Origin: Tenacibaculum sp. 1_MG-2023
GTDB taxonomy: Bacteria > Bacteroidota > Bacteroidia > Flavobacteriales > Flavobacteriaceae
Assembly: GCF_030547425.1 (NCBI RefSeq)
Contig: NZ_JAUORH010000001.1
Location: forward strand, 1 to 64,000
DNA length: 64,000 bases
Direction of reading: 5' to 3'
In this document: positions 53,314 to 61,878 of the stretch, in pieces
Layout of the letters: every line of letters begins with the position of its first letter
How positions within the stretch are numbered: position 1 is the first letter of the stretch
Position numbers and translations under genes: made by a program
Notes under the pieces: model-generated
What the model was told of the DNA's origin: nothing
Database searches by the model: none
What the model saw: the letters and a program-made list of their open reading frames with translations, nothing else

Positions 53314-55509
53314 ATGACTAGAAAGAAAAAAATCTACAAAAAAAAGGGTAAAGTAATTAAAGATCTTACCCGAAACATTTTCAAAATACTTAACGAAGAC
53401 AGTAATAAAAATTATAATTACAAGCAGATTGCTGCCAAATTGAAGGTTTCTGATACTGATGGTAAAAATCAGATTATTAAGAAACTAGCTGAATTAACAG
53501 CCAATCAAAAAATTAAAGAAATTGACAGAGGTAAATATCAAATAAACGAAGATCGTAAGTATCATATTGGTACATTAGATGCTACTTCTAACGGTAATGC
53601 TTATTTTATTTGTGATGATTTTGAACATGATATTTTTGTTCCTTCAGTAAATTTAGGAAAAGGCTTACATAACGATACTGTTAAAGCTTATGTTTATAAA
53701 AAGCGTAGAAGTAATAAATTAGAAGCAGATGTTGTTGAAATTATAGATAGAGCTAAAACAGAATTTGTTGGTGTTTTACAAATGAATAAAAACTTCGGAT
53801 TTGTGATACCTGATAGCAATAAAATGTATGCCGATATTTTTATTTCACAAAGTAAACTTAATGGTGCAAAAGATGGTGATAAAGTGGTTGCTAAAATGAC
53901 TGATTGGCCTGAGAATTCTAAAAATCCGTTTGGAAAAATCACACAAGTTTTAGGAAGACCAGGAGACCATGATACCGAAATTCATTCTATTTTACTAGAG
54001 TATGGTTTACCGTATGAGTTTCCAACAGAAGTAGAAAAAGAAGCATCAGAATTACCCATTGATATAACTAAAGAAGAAATTGCTAAACGTAGAGATATGC
54101 GTGGTGATTTAACTTTTACTATTGATCCAAAAGATGCAAAAGATTTTGATGACGCTTTATCATTTACCAAACTTGAAAATGGAAATTATGAAATAGGAAT
54201 TCATATTGCAGATGTTTCTCATTACTTACAACCAAAGACAACTTTAGATGATGAAGCCTACGATCGTGCTACTTCAGTATATTTAGTTGACAGAGTGGTA
54301 CCAATGCTACCAGAAATGTTAAGTAATGGAGTTTGTTCATTACGACCAAATGAAGAAAAATTGACTTTTTCTGCCGTATTTGAAATGAATGAGAAAGCAC
54401 AAGTTATCAACCAATGGTTTGGAAGAACAGTTACTTATTCAGACAAGCGTTTTGCTTATGAGGAAGCACAAGCCATAATTGAAAACAAAAATAATATTAT
54501 ACCTGCTGATGTTTCTTTAACAGGTGAAGCCTATGAAGTTGACGAAAATATTGTTGAAGCTACATTAAAATTAGATGAATTAGCAAAAAAGATGCGTAAG
54601 AAACGTATGAAATCTGGAGCTATTTCTTTTGATAGAGTTGAAGTTAAATTCGAATTAGACGAAAATGCAAATCCTACTGGAGTTTTCTTTAAAGAAGCCA
54701 AAGAAGCCAATAAACTAATCGAAGAATTTATGCTATTAGCAAATAAAAAAGTTGCTGAGTTCATAGGTTTTTCTGGTGGAAAACCAAGTAAGAAAACATT
54801 TGTGTATCGAGTACACGATGAACCAGATGTTGAAAAATTAGCATCATTACAAAATATTATTAGTAAGTTCGGATATAAAATCAATACAGAAACCCGCCAT
54901 AAAACATCAGATAGTTTAAATAAATTATTATCAGATGTACATGGCAAAGGGGAAGCTAATATGGTAGAAACTTTAGCAATACGTTCTATGAGTAAAGCTG
55001 AATATACTACACAAAATATTGGTCACTACGGATTAGCATTTGATTATTATAGCCACTTTACCTCACCTATTCGTCGTTATCCTGACGTAATGACACATCG
55101 TTTATTACAGCATTATTTAGACGGAGGAAATTCACCAAAAGCAGAAATTTATGAAGAAAAGTGTAAGCATTCTTCAAAAATGGAAGAATTAGCTTCTAAA
55201 GCCGAAAGAGATTCTATTAAATACATGCAAGTAAAATACATGCAAGATCATAAAGATCAAGAGTTTGAAGGTGTAATTTCTGGGGTTACCGAATGGGGAA
55301 TTTATGTTGAAATTAAATCTAATAAATGTGAAGGTATGGTTAGAATCAAAGATATTAAGGATGATTATTATATCTTTGACGAAAAACAATATGCTGTGAT
55401 TGGACAATCGACCAAGAATATGATTCAACTAGGTGATGAAGTAGTAGTAAAAGTAAAACACACCGATTTGGAACGTAAACATCTTGATTTCAATTTGATC
55501 TCACACTAA
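53314..55509 (+). CDS. rnr: ribonuclease R
   Basis: 731-aa 3'-5' exoribonuclease that degrades structured RNA. Domains in order: helix-turn-helix-like basic N-terminus, two cold-shock/OB domains (FGFVIPDSN), RNB catalytic domain with DPKDAKDFDDAL from Asp271 (Asp271, Asp277, Asp279, Asp280 bind Mg), and a C-terminal S1 domain (about 645-729; GVISGVTEWGIYVEI). Length is typical. It is a single gene with no obvious terminator before the next gene. Confidence 0.95.
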   Translation: MTRKKKIYKKKGKVIKDLTRNIFKILNEDSNKNYNYKQIAAKLKVSDTDGKNQIIKKLAELTANQKIKEIDRGKYQINEDRKYHIGTLDATSNGNAYFICDDFEHDIFVPSVNLGKGLHNDTVKAYVYKKRRSNKLEADVVEIIDRAKTEFVGVLQMNKNFGFVIPDSNKMYADIFISQSKLNGAKDGDKVVAKMTDWPENSKNPFGKITQVLGRPGDHDTEIHSILLEYGLPYEFPTEVEKEASELPIDITKEEIAKRRDMRGDLTFTIDPKDAKDFDDALSFTKLENGNYEIGIHIADVSHYLQPKTTLDDEAYDRATSVYLVDRVVPMLPEMLSNGVCSLRPNEEKLTFSAVFEMNEKAQVINQWFGRTVTYSDKRFAYEEAQAIIENKNNIIPADVSLTGEAYEVDENIVEATLKLDELAKKMRKKRMKSGAISFDRVEVKFELDENANPTGVFFKEAKEANKLIEEFMLLANKKVAEFIGFSGGKPSKKTFVYRVHDEPDVEKLASLQNIISKFGYKINTETRHKTSDSLNKLLSDVHGKGEANMVETLAIRSMSKAEYTTQNIGHYGLAFDYYSHFTSPIRRYPDVMTHRLLQHYLDGGNSPKAEIYEEKCKHSSKMEELASKAERDSIKYMQVKYMQDHKDQEFEGVISGVTEWGIYVEIKSNKCEGMVRIKDIKDDYYIFDEKQYAVIGQSTKNMIQLGDEVVVKVKHTDLERKHLDFNLISH

Positions 55510-55599
55510 TTTGTACAGTTTAAACAATAAAAATTAAGATTTACCTTTATAGTATTGGTATAATTATTGGTTATACTCAATTAACTAATGGAATTAATT

Positions 55600-56277
55600 A
55601 TGAAGAAGTTAGCAATATTAAGTTTGTTTTTGATGACCGTTTTAGCATCAGCTCAAACAACTATAACTAAAAATTTAGGAGACTTTTCAATCGTAAAAGT
55701 GTATAATGGCATAGATTTAAAACTCGTAAAATCTGATGAATCTAAAATAATAGTTACTGGTGAAAAAACAGATAAAGTTAAAATTAAGTTGGATGGAACT
55801 ACCTTAAAAGTATTATTAAGATTCCCAGAAACTACTGCCGATGGTAAAGTGAAAGCAACATTATATTACAATAAAACTTTATCAATCATTGATGCAAATG
55901 AAGGAGCAACAATTACAGGAAAAGATATTAATCAACAAAAAGTTGAAATTAGAGCTCAAGAAGGGGCTTTTATCAATCTTGTGGTTTATGTTAAGCATTT
56001 GAATGTAAAAAGTTCTTCAGGAGCTGTTATTAAGCTTTCTGGTACAACCAAGAATCAAAATGTGAATGCTGATTTAGGTGGAATGTATCATGGATATAAA
56101 TTATTAGTAGAACAAATGACCACTGTAAAAGCTGGATCTGGTTCTAAGGTTGAAGTACAGTCTGGAGAAACACTAGATGCTAAAGTATCGTTTGGAGGTT
56201 CTATTTTTTACAAAGGTAAACCAGAAGTATTTAGAGACAAAAAAGTAATTGGTGGAGTAATTGAACACCGAAGTTAA
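55600..56277 (+). CDS. GIN-domain (DUF2807) exported protein
   Basis: 225-aa protein with a signal peptide (LSLFLMTVLASAQT) followed by a DUF2807/head-GIN beta-helix of repeated short strands such as FSIVKVYNGIDLKLVKSDES and VKSSSGAVIKLSGTTKNQ. GIN-domain proteins are common in Bacteroidota envelopes; function unknown. ATG 55600 gives the usual MKK start; ATG 55588 is four codons earlier. The 3' end contains the tatA promoter. TACCTTTA at 55542-55549 may be a degenerate -7. Confidence 0.8.
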   Translation: MKKLAILSLFLMTVLASAQTTITKNLGDFSIVKVYNGIDLKLVKSDESKIIVTGEKTDKVKIKLDGTTLKVLLRFPETTADGKVKATLYYNKTLSIIDANEGATITGKDINQQKVEIRAQEGAFINLVVYVKHLNVKSSSGAVIKLSGTTKNQNVNADLGGMYHGYKLLVEQMTTVKAGSGSKVEVQSGETLDAKVSFGGSIFYKGKPEVFRDKKVIGGVIEHRS

Positions 56278-56290
56278 TTTCGTATCTTTG
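56261..56290 (+). promoter_or_regulatory. tatA promoter (TTG-N19-TATCTTTG)
   Basis: TTG at 56261-56263, inside the last codons of the GIN gene, and TATCTTTG at 56283-56290. Spacer 19, 20 bases before ATG 56311; a textbook match. Confidence 0.7.
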
Positions 56291-56310
56291 TAGCGCAAAA
56301 TTTAATAAAA

Positions 56311-56508
56311 ATGAATTTACTTACTATATTTTTAGGCATGATTGGACCATGGCAAATAGCTATTGTCGTTGCATTAGTATTATTATTATTCGGAGGTAGA
56401 AAAATACCTGAATTAATGAGAGGTTTAGGAACAGGTATCAAAGAATTTAAAGATGCTACTAAAAATGAAGATGAAGAGAATATTGATAAAGCAGAAGATA
56501 AAAAATAA
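56311..56508 (+). CDS. tatA: twin-arginine translocase subunit TatA/TatE
   Basis: 65-aa TatA: one membrane helix (about 12-28, PWQIAIVVALVLLLFGG), the hinge FGGRKIPELMRGLG, an amphipathic helix and an acidic tail. It forms the pore for folded proteins exported by the Tat pathway; tatC is not in the window. Confidence 0.94.
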   Translation: MNLLTIFLGMIGPWQIAIVVALVLLLFGGRKIPELMRGLGTGIKEFKDATKNEDEENIDKAEDKK

Positions 56509-56530
56509 GATTAGTACGTATCACAAATAA

Positions 56531-56566
56531 AAAAAACCGAAACATTTAATGTTTCGGTTTTTTATT
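56531..56566. terminator. bidirectional terminator between tatA and ybjQ
   Basis: AAAAAACCGAAACAT/ATGTTTCGGTTTTTT with loop TTA. A and T runs serve both convergent genes. Confidence 0.92.
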
Positions 56567-56569
56567 TAG

Positions 56570-56887
56570 TTATATTTTTATGGCAGTACCTGAGGCTGTG
56601 ACCATTAGCATACCACCATTTGAACCCACAGTTTCATAATCTAAGTCAATTCCTACGACTGCATCTGCTCCTAAACTACGAGCTCTTTCAGTCATTTCTT
56701 TTAAAGCTATTTCTTTAGCTTCTCTTAGAACTTTTTCATACGAACCAGACCTACCTCCTACTATATCTCTAATACCAGCAAAAAAGTCCTTAAAAATGTT
56801 TGCACCAATAATTGTTTCACCTGTAACAATACCTAAATATTCTTTAGCAGGTCTATTTTCTAACAAAGGTGTAGTTGATAATATCAT
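56570..56887 (-). CDS. YbjQ family (UPF0145) protein
   Basis: 105-aa putative heavy-metal-binding domain protein. [36 protein letters not shown] and the glycine-rich end are UPF0145 signatures. It probably assembles as a pentamer; the physiological role is unknown. Its ATG is one base after the SPFH gene stop. Confidence 0.9.
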   Translation of the reverse strand: MILSTTPLLENRPAKEYLGIVTGETIIGANIFKDFFAGIRDIVGGRSGSYEKVLREAKEIALKEMTERARSLGADAVVGIDLDYETVGSNGGMLMVTASGTAIKI

Positions 56888-56888
56888 A

Positions 56889-57815
56889 TTATTCTTTGTC
56901 TTTTTTCTCTTGAGCTTTTTTCATAGCTTCCCCTATTTGGTTACTAGCTGTAAAGCTTGCTACCATATCATTTAACATATTACTACCCGCTTGTGGTGAA
57001 TTAGGTAATAAAATTAAGTTACTGTTTGTTTCTTCACCAATAGATTGTAATGTATCGTAGTGCTGGGTAACAACAATTAAAGCAGAAGCTTCTTGACTAT
57101 TAATACCAACCTTATTTAATACTTCTACAGATTCTTCTAATCCACGGGCAATTTCACGACGTTGATCAGCAATACCTTGTCCTTGTAAACGTTTACTTTC
57201 AGCTTCCGCTTTTGCTTTCTCAACAATTAAAATACGCTGTGCATCACCTTCATATTGAGCCGCAGTTTTTTCTCTATCTGCTGCATTAATACGGTTCATA
57301 GCTGCTTTTACTTGAGCATCAGGATCAATATCGGTAACTAAAGTTTTTATAATATCATAACCATAATCCATCATTGCATCATTCAATTCTGTTTTAACAG
57401 CGATTGCAATATCATCTTTCTTAACAAATACATCATCTAAACGCATTTTAGGTACCTCTGCACGTACTACATCAAATACATAAGAAGTAATTTGATCATG
57501 TGGATAATCTAGCTTATAAAAAGCATCATACACTTTATCTTTTATTACTTTGTATTGAACAGAAACTTTTAATTTAACAAATACATCGTCTAAGGTTTTT
57601 GTTTCCACTATTACATCTAATTGCTGAATTTTTAAGCTTAATTTCCCTGCTATTCTATCTACAATAGGAACTTTTAATTGTAAACCAGATTGACGGATGT
57701 TTTGAAAACGACCAAAACGTTCAATAATCGCAGCGGTTTGTTGCTTAACAATAAAAAATGAAGATAATAAAACGATAACCCCGATAGCAATAACCGGATA
57801 CATGTAAATTGACAT
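56889..57815 (-). CDS. SPFH/band 7 (stomatin-like) membrane protein
   Basis: 308-aa protein with one N-terminal membrane helix (about 4-23) and an SPFH domain ([20 protein letters not shown] to about 180), then a long coiled-coil helix rich in Ala, Glu and Lys ([20 protein letters not shown]). Such proteins form rings in lipid microdomains. An NfeD partner is not next to it; instead ybjQ follows directly. Confidence 0.9.
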   Translation of the reverse strand: MSIYMYPVIAIGVIVLLSSFFIVKQQTAAIIERFGRFQNIRQSGLQLKVPIVDRIAGKLSLKIQQLDVIVETKTLDDVFVKLKVSVQYKVIKDKVYDAFYKLDYPHDQITSYVFDVVRAEVPKMRLDDVFVKKDDIAIAVKTELNDAMMDYGYDIIKTLVTDIDPDAQVKAAMNRINAADREKTAAQYEGDAQRILIVEKAKAEAESKRLQGQGIADQRREIARGLEESVEVLNKVGINSQEASALIVVTQHYDTLQSIGEETNSNLILLPNSPQAGSNMLNDMVASFTASNQIGEAMKKAQEKKDKE

Positions 57816-57899
57816 AGTTTTTAATATTTAAATGTTAGTAATTTTTTTGATAAAGATACTACTTAATAGTAGATATTTATAGGACGAATTTTTTCATAA

Positions 57900-57931
57900 T
57901 TGTTACAATTATTTTTTTAAAATTACATTTG
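57900..57931 (+). promoter_or_regulatory. promoter of the DoxX-like gene (TTG-N21-TACATTTG)
   Basis: TTG 57900-57902, TACATTTG 57924-57931, ATG 15 bases later. Confidence 0.65.
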
Positions 57932-57946
57932 TAAAAAATCAATTAC

Positions 57947-58345
57947 ATGGAACTTATACAACAAAGCATAACAGAAATTTTAATCTTACTTTTTTTAATC
58001 GTTACTTTTTTACAATCGGGAATTGATAAAGTGAGTGACTGGAAAGGAAATTTGTCTTTTATTAGAGGCCACTTTAAAGATTCACCTTTAAAAAATTCAG
58101 TACCAATTTTATTAGCCGTTATTTTAGTGATGGAATTATTAGCAGGTGCATTAATGTTTGTTGGAATTTTCCACTTATCAACAACAGGAAATCATAACAT
58201 CGCTTTAATTGGTGTAGAATTATCTGCAGTAACATTAATCTTTTTATTAATTGGTCAACGATTAGCAAAAGATTATGCAGGGGCGATGACCTTAGCAGTT
58301 TACTTTATAATTGCAGTTTTAGGCGTATATTTATTAAATAGATAA
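57947..58345 (+). CDS. DoxX-like membrane protein
   Basis: 132-aa inner-membrane protein with four hydrophobic helices (about 8-24, 52-74, 83-102, 112-130). FLQSGIDKVSDWKGNLSF resembles the DoxX start (FxxxGxxKL). The family is linked to redox and thiol metabolism in some bacteria; specific role unknown. Single gene with a clear promoter and terminator. Confidence 0.72.
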   Translation: MELIQQSITEILILLFLIVTFLQSGIDKVSDWKGNLSFIRGHFKDSPLKNSVPILLAVILVMELLAGALMFVGIFHLSTTGNHNIALIGVELSAVTLIFLLIGQRLAKDYAGAMTLAVYFIIAVLGVYLLNR

Positions 58346-58386
58346 AAACTATTAAAAACATAATAAATAATTAATATTTATTATTT

Positions 58387-58422
58387 AAAAACCTCTTAAA
58401 AATCTAATTTTAAGAGGTTTTT
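58387..58422 (+). terminator. terminator after the DoxX-like gene
   Basis: AAAAACCTCTTAAAA/TTTTAAGAGGTTTTT with loop ATCTAA. Confidence 0.9.
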
Positions 58423-58488
58423 AAATTTTAACAAGGTATTTGTATGTTTTAGTGTTTAAAACTACTTAAAATAGCTTTAAATTTAGTT

Positions 58489-59382
58489 TTACTTACTTTT
58501 TAAGATGTAAATTAAAGAAGAATATTCACCAGAACGTTTTGCTTTCATATTTGACTTTAAACCTGTTAAAAAAGCATGAATAGGTCTTGATTTTTTTGTT
58601 TTATATTTTTCTGATAATAAAGAAACATAATATGAATCAAACTTCATTGGAAGTATTTTTTCAACTTTTATTTCAACGAATGAAAATATTTTTGAAATAG
58701 TTGTTTTTGAAAAATGCCATAAATGTCTTGGAACATCATAAGCAGCCCAAAACTCTTTGTAGTGTTCTGAATCAAAGCTTTTATAATTAGGAACAGCAAT
58801 AATTAAAAATCCATTTGGTTTTAAAAGTGATTTAAGTTGTTGTACATACTCTGTTAAATTAGGAATATGTTCTAATACATGCCAAAGTGTAATAACATCA
58901 AATTGCTTATTATCTATTTTAGAAATATCCTCTACAAGATTTATGTTTTTGTTTTTAGCAAAATCTCTAGCTTTTTCAGAAGGTTCTACTCCATTAATTC
59001 TCCATCCACCTTTTTCACATACTTTTAAAAAATCACCAGTACCTGCTCCAATATCTAAAATTGATTTTTCTTCTGTATTAAAAGAGTTAATCAATTTTAG
59101 TTTTTTCTTTAAAGTGTAATTTTTTACAAACTGATATGTTTTATCAAAAAGAGAAGTTTTACTATCTGTGTGTGAAATATAATCTTCACTAGCATAATAT
59201 TTTTCTAAGTTGTTAGGTACAGGTGAAGTTACCAACATATCGTAATCTTCATTTCTCATTACCTCATAACTTTCTTTTGATACTGTATGATCAATACAGT
59301 TTAAAAAAGGTTTTAAGTTTCTGTAGAATTCTTTATCTGTAATCAAACTAATAAAATGTGTTGAGTGTTCCTTGTGGAACAT
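58489..59382 (-). CDS. class I SAM-dependent methyltransferase
   Basis: 297-aa methyltransferase of the Methyltransf_23/UbiE-like type. Motif I is ILDIGAGTGDF (108-118), VEPSEKARDFA follows, and VITLWHVLEHIPNL is motif IV. The N-terminal about 95 residues form an extra domain with an early Cys and His (NCIDHTVS) but not a full zinc finger. The product is not known; similar enzymes sit in glycan or lipid pathways. A parS-like palindrome overlaps its start codon. Confidence 0.85.
   Translation of the reverse strand: MFHKEHSTHFISLITDKEFYRNLKPFLNCIDHTVSKESYEVMRNEDYDMLVTSPVPNNLEKYYASEDYISHTDSKTSLFDKTYQFVKNYTLKKKLKLINSFNTEEKSILDIGAGTGDFLKVCEKGGWRINGVEPSEKARDFAKNKNINLVEDISKIDNKQFDVITLWHVLEHIPNLTEYVQQLKSLLKPNGFLIIAVPNYKSFDSEHYKEFWAAYDVPRHLWHFSKTTISKIFSFVEIKVEKILPMKFDSYYVSLLSEKYKTKKSRPIHAFLTGLKSNMKAKRSGEYSSLIYILKSK
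59366..59381. other. degenerate parS-like site overlapping the methyltransferase start
   Basis: TGTTCCTTGTGGAACA: outer 6-base arms perfect, two central bases differ from TGTTCCACGTGGAACA. Confidence 0.35.
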
Positions 59383-59404
59383 TATTTTTTATCGAACAAT
59401 TATA

Positions 59405-59446
59405 CATAAAAAAACAAAACGTTCCACATGGAACATTTTGTTTTTT
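59405..59446 (-). terminator. mnmG terminator that contains a parS-like palindrome
   Basis: AAAACAAAA/TTTTGTTTT (59411-59419, 59436-59444) enclose GTTCCACATGGAAC (59421-59434), with a C/A mismatch between the arms. It works as an intrinsic terminator on the minus strand and differs from the parS core by one central base. Confidence 0.75.
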
Positions 59447-59464
59447 GTAACTCTAAATTAGAAT

Positions 59465-61342
59465 TTACCTACCCATGTAAACAAGTAGTACTGATATATC
59501 ACTTGGTGAAACACCACTTATTCTACTTGCTTGTGAAATGGAAGTAGGTTGAATTTTTGTTAACTTCTCTCTAGCTTCATATGATAAAGACTTTACTTTA
59601 GTATAATCAAACGTAGAAGGAATAGGTACGTTTTCTAATCTATTTAATTTATCGGCATTATTCTTTTCTTTTTCGATGTAGCCAGAGTATTTTAAATGAA
59701 TCTCAACTTGCTCTATTATTTCTTCATCAATATCGTTTTCTTGAATATAATTTTCAAGCTTATCAATCGATCTAAAATCTGAAAAAGATAATTGTGGTCT
59801 AGCAGCAATCTTATATAATTTCATAGATTGATTAATGGTTGCTAAATTCTTATTCTCTAAAATAGGATTTACCTCTTCTTTTGTAATACTTAATTTAGTG
59901 ATAAAATCTATTAAGTTTTGAGTTTTGTTTTGCTTCTCTTCTACTCTATCCATTCTTTCCTGTGAAGCTAATCCTAATTTATAAGATCTTTCAGTAAGAC
60001 GTAAATCAGCATTATCTTGTCGTAATAAAGTTCTATACTCTGCACGAGAAGTAAACATTCGATAAGGTTCTTCTGTTCCTTTTGTAATTAAATCATCAAT
60101 TAAAACACCTATATAAGCTTCACTCCTTTTTAAGATAAATGGTTTTTTATTTTGAGTTTTTAAGGCTGCATTTACACCTGCCATTAAACCTTGTGCAGCT
60201 GCTTCTTCATAACCCGTTGTACCGTTTATTTGTCCAGCGAAAAATAAGTTGTTAACTAATTTAGTTTCTAAATTGTGTTTTAATTGCGTAGGTGGAAAAT
60301 AATCATATTCGATGGCATAACCGTATCTAAAAAACTTTACGTTTTCAAAACCAGCGATAGAACGAATAGCTTTGTCTTGAATATCTTCTGGAAGCGATGT
60401 TGAGAAACCATTTACATAAATTTCAACTGTATTCCAACCTTCTGGTTCTACAAAAATTTGATGACGTTCCTTCTCTGCAAAACGATTAATCTTATCTTCT
60501 ACTGAAGGACAATAACGAGGTCCTGTAGATTTAATTCTACCATTAAACATTGGCGAGCGTTCAAACCCTTCACGAAGTATATCATGTACTTCAGGATTGG
60601 TGTAAGTAAGATAACAAGAACGTTGCTTAGTTAATGTTTTTGTAATAGGTAAATACGAGAATTTTTCTGGAGAATCATCACCAGGTTGTTCCGTCATTTT
60701 AGAATAATCTAAAGAGCGTCCATCAACACGAGGAGGAGTTCCAGTTTTCATTCTACCAGCTTCAAAGCCTTTCGTAACTAAATCTTCAGTAATACCTGTT
60801 GAAGCTCCTTCACCTGCTCTACCTCCACCAAAAGTTTTATCACCAATATGAATTAAACCATTTAAAAAAGTACCCGCTGTTACGATTACTGTTTTAGCTT
60901 TTATTTCTAAACCTAAAGCAGTTTTAACACCTCTAATAATATCTCCATCAAACAATAATCCATTAACAGAATCTTGATAAAAGTCTAAATTTTCTGTTTG
61001 CTCTAACATCGTTCTCCAACACTCTGCAAATTGCATCCTGTCTGATTGAGCTCTCGGACTCCACATAGCAGGCCCTTTTGATTTATTAAGCATTTTAAAC
61101 TGAATAGCTGTCTTGTCAGTTACAATAGCACTATAACCACCCAAAGCATCAATTTCTCGTACTATTTGCCCTTTTGCAATTCCACCCATAGCAGGATTAC
61201 AACTCATCTGAGCAATGTTTTGTAAGTTCATTGTAATTAACAAAGTGTGTGCTCCCATGTTTGCACTTGCTGCAGCTGCTTCGCTTCCAGCATGTCCACC
61301 TCCTATTACAATTACATCGTATGTCGTATTAACTAAACTCAT
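59465..61342 (-). CDS. mnmG: tRNA uridine-5-carboxymethylaminomethyl modification enzyme MnmG
   Basis: 625-aa FAD enzyme (GidA) that with MnmE modifies U34 of tRNAs reading NNA/NNG codons. The FAD motif is VIVIGGGHAGSEAAAAS (10-26), then MSCNPAMGGIAKGQIVREID and KGPAMWSPRAQSDR. GTPPRVDGRSLDY and the C-terminal tRNA-binding domain (ASRISGVSPSDIS) are typical. Full-length. It is 30 bases downstream of ybeY on the minus strand, with a perfect parS-like palindrome between them. In other phyla mnmG/gidA is often close to oriC. Confidence 0.97.
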   Translation of the reverse strand: MSLVNTTYDVIVIGGGHAGSEAAAASANMGAHTLLITMNLQNIAQMSCNPAMGGIAKGQIVREIDALGGYSAIVTDKTAIQFKMLNKSKGPAMWSPRAQSDRMQFAECWRTMLEQTENLDFYQDSVNGLLFDGDIIRGVKTALGLEIKAKTVIVTAGTFLNGLIHIGDKTFGGGRAGEGASTGITEDLVTKGFEAGRMKTGTPPRVDGRSLDYSKMTEQPGDDSPEKFSYLPITKTLTKQRSCYLTYTNPEVHDILREGFERSPMFNGRIKSTGPRYCPSVEDKINRFAEKERHQIFVEPEGWNTVEIYVNGFSTSLPEDIQDKAIRSIAGFENVKFFRYGYAIEYDYFPPTQLKHNLETKLVNNLFFAGQINGTTGYEEAAAQGLMAGVNAALKTQNKKPFILKRSEAYIGVLIDDLITKGTEEPYRMFTSRAEYRTLLRQDNADLRLTERSYKLGLASQERMDRVEEKQNKTQNLIDFITKLSITKEEVNPILENKNLATINQSMKLYKIAARPQLSFSDFRSIDKLENYIQENDIDEEIIEQVEIHLKYSGYIEKEKNNADKLNRLENVPIPSTFDYTKVKSLSYEAREKLTKIQPTSISQASRISGVSPSDISVLLVYMGR

Positions 61343-61353
61343 TTTTTATAGTC

Positions 61354-61369
61354 AGTTCCACGTGGAACT
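61354..61369. other. parS-like palindrome in the ybeY-mnmG spacer
   Basis: AGTTCCACGTGGAACT is a perfect 16-bp palindrome. Its core GTTCCACGTGGAAC equals the ParB-binding parS core described for Pseudomonas and differs by two symmetric bases from the Bacillus-type GTTTCACGTGAAAC. Confidence 0.7.
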
Positions 61370-61372
61370 CTT

Positions 61373-61789
61373 TTATATTTTATCTAAAATTTCTAAACAT
61401 TCATTTTCCTTAGAGCGCATCATTTGCTTCTCTTTCTCAGTCTTGTCTTTGTATTTCATATAATGTAAAATACCATGAATTATCACTCGGTGTAATTCAT
61501 CTTCAAAAGAAGTATCAAACTCGTTAGCATTATCATTTACTCTTTCTATAGAAATAAAAATATCGCCCCCTACTAACTTACCCAACGTATAATCAAAACT
61601 GATAATATCAGTTAAAGTATCGTGTTGTAAAAACTCAACATTGAGTTTATGTAAATAGGCATCGTCACAAAAAATATAGTTGATTTCTCCTAATTCAAAA
61701 CCTTCTTTTTCGATACATTCTTGTATCCATTTAGAAGTGTTTTCTTCATTGTTTAATTGAAACTCGGTTTCGTAATTAAATGCAATCAT
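61373..61789 (-). CDS. ybeY: endoribonuclease YbeY
   Basis: 138-aa rRNA maturation and quality-control RNase. The zinc motif reads IIHGILHYMKYKDK: His105 and His109 are present, but the third ligand position (115) is Asp rather than His. The change from GYDH to KYKD type seems usual in Bacteroidota (from memory), so the enzyme is probably active. The domain FCDDAYLHKLNVEFLQHD with DIISFDY is typical of the family. Upstream of mnmG. Confidence 0.9.
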   Translation of the reverse strand: MIAFNYETEFQLNNEENTSKWIQECIEKEGFELGEINYIFCDDAYLHKLNVEFLQHDTLTDIISFDYTLGKLVGGDIFISIERVNDNANEFDTSFEDELHRVIIHGILHYMKYKDKTEKEKQMMRSKENECLEILDKI

Positions 61790-61878
61790 TTCTTTATATC
61801 AAATACTATTGTTAATGTCTTAAAAAAAATCAATTAAAAAGCGATAGTATTTGTATAATCTAAAGGCTTTTTAATGTA

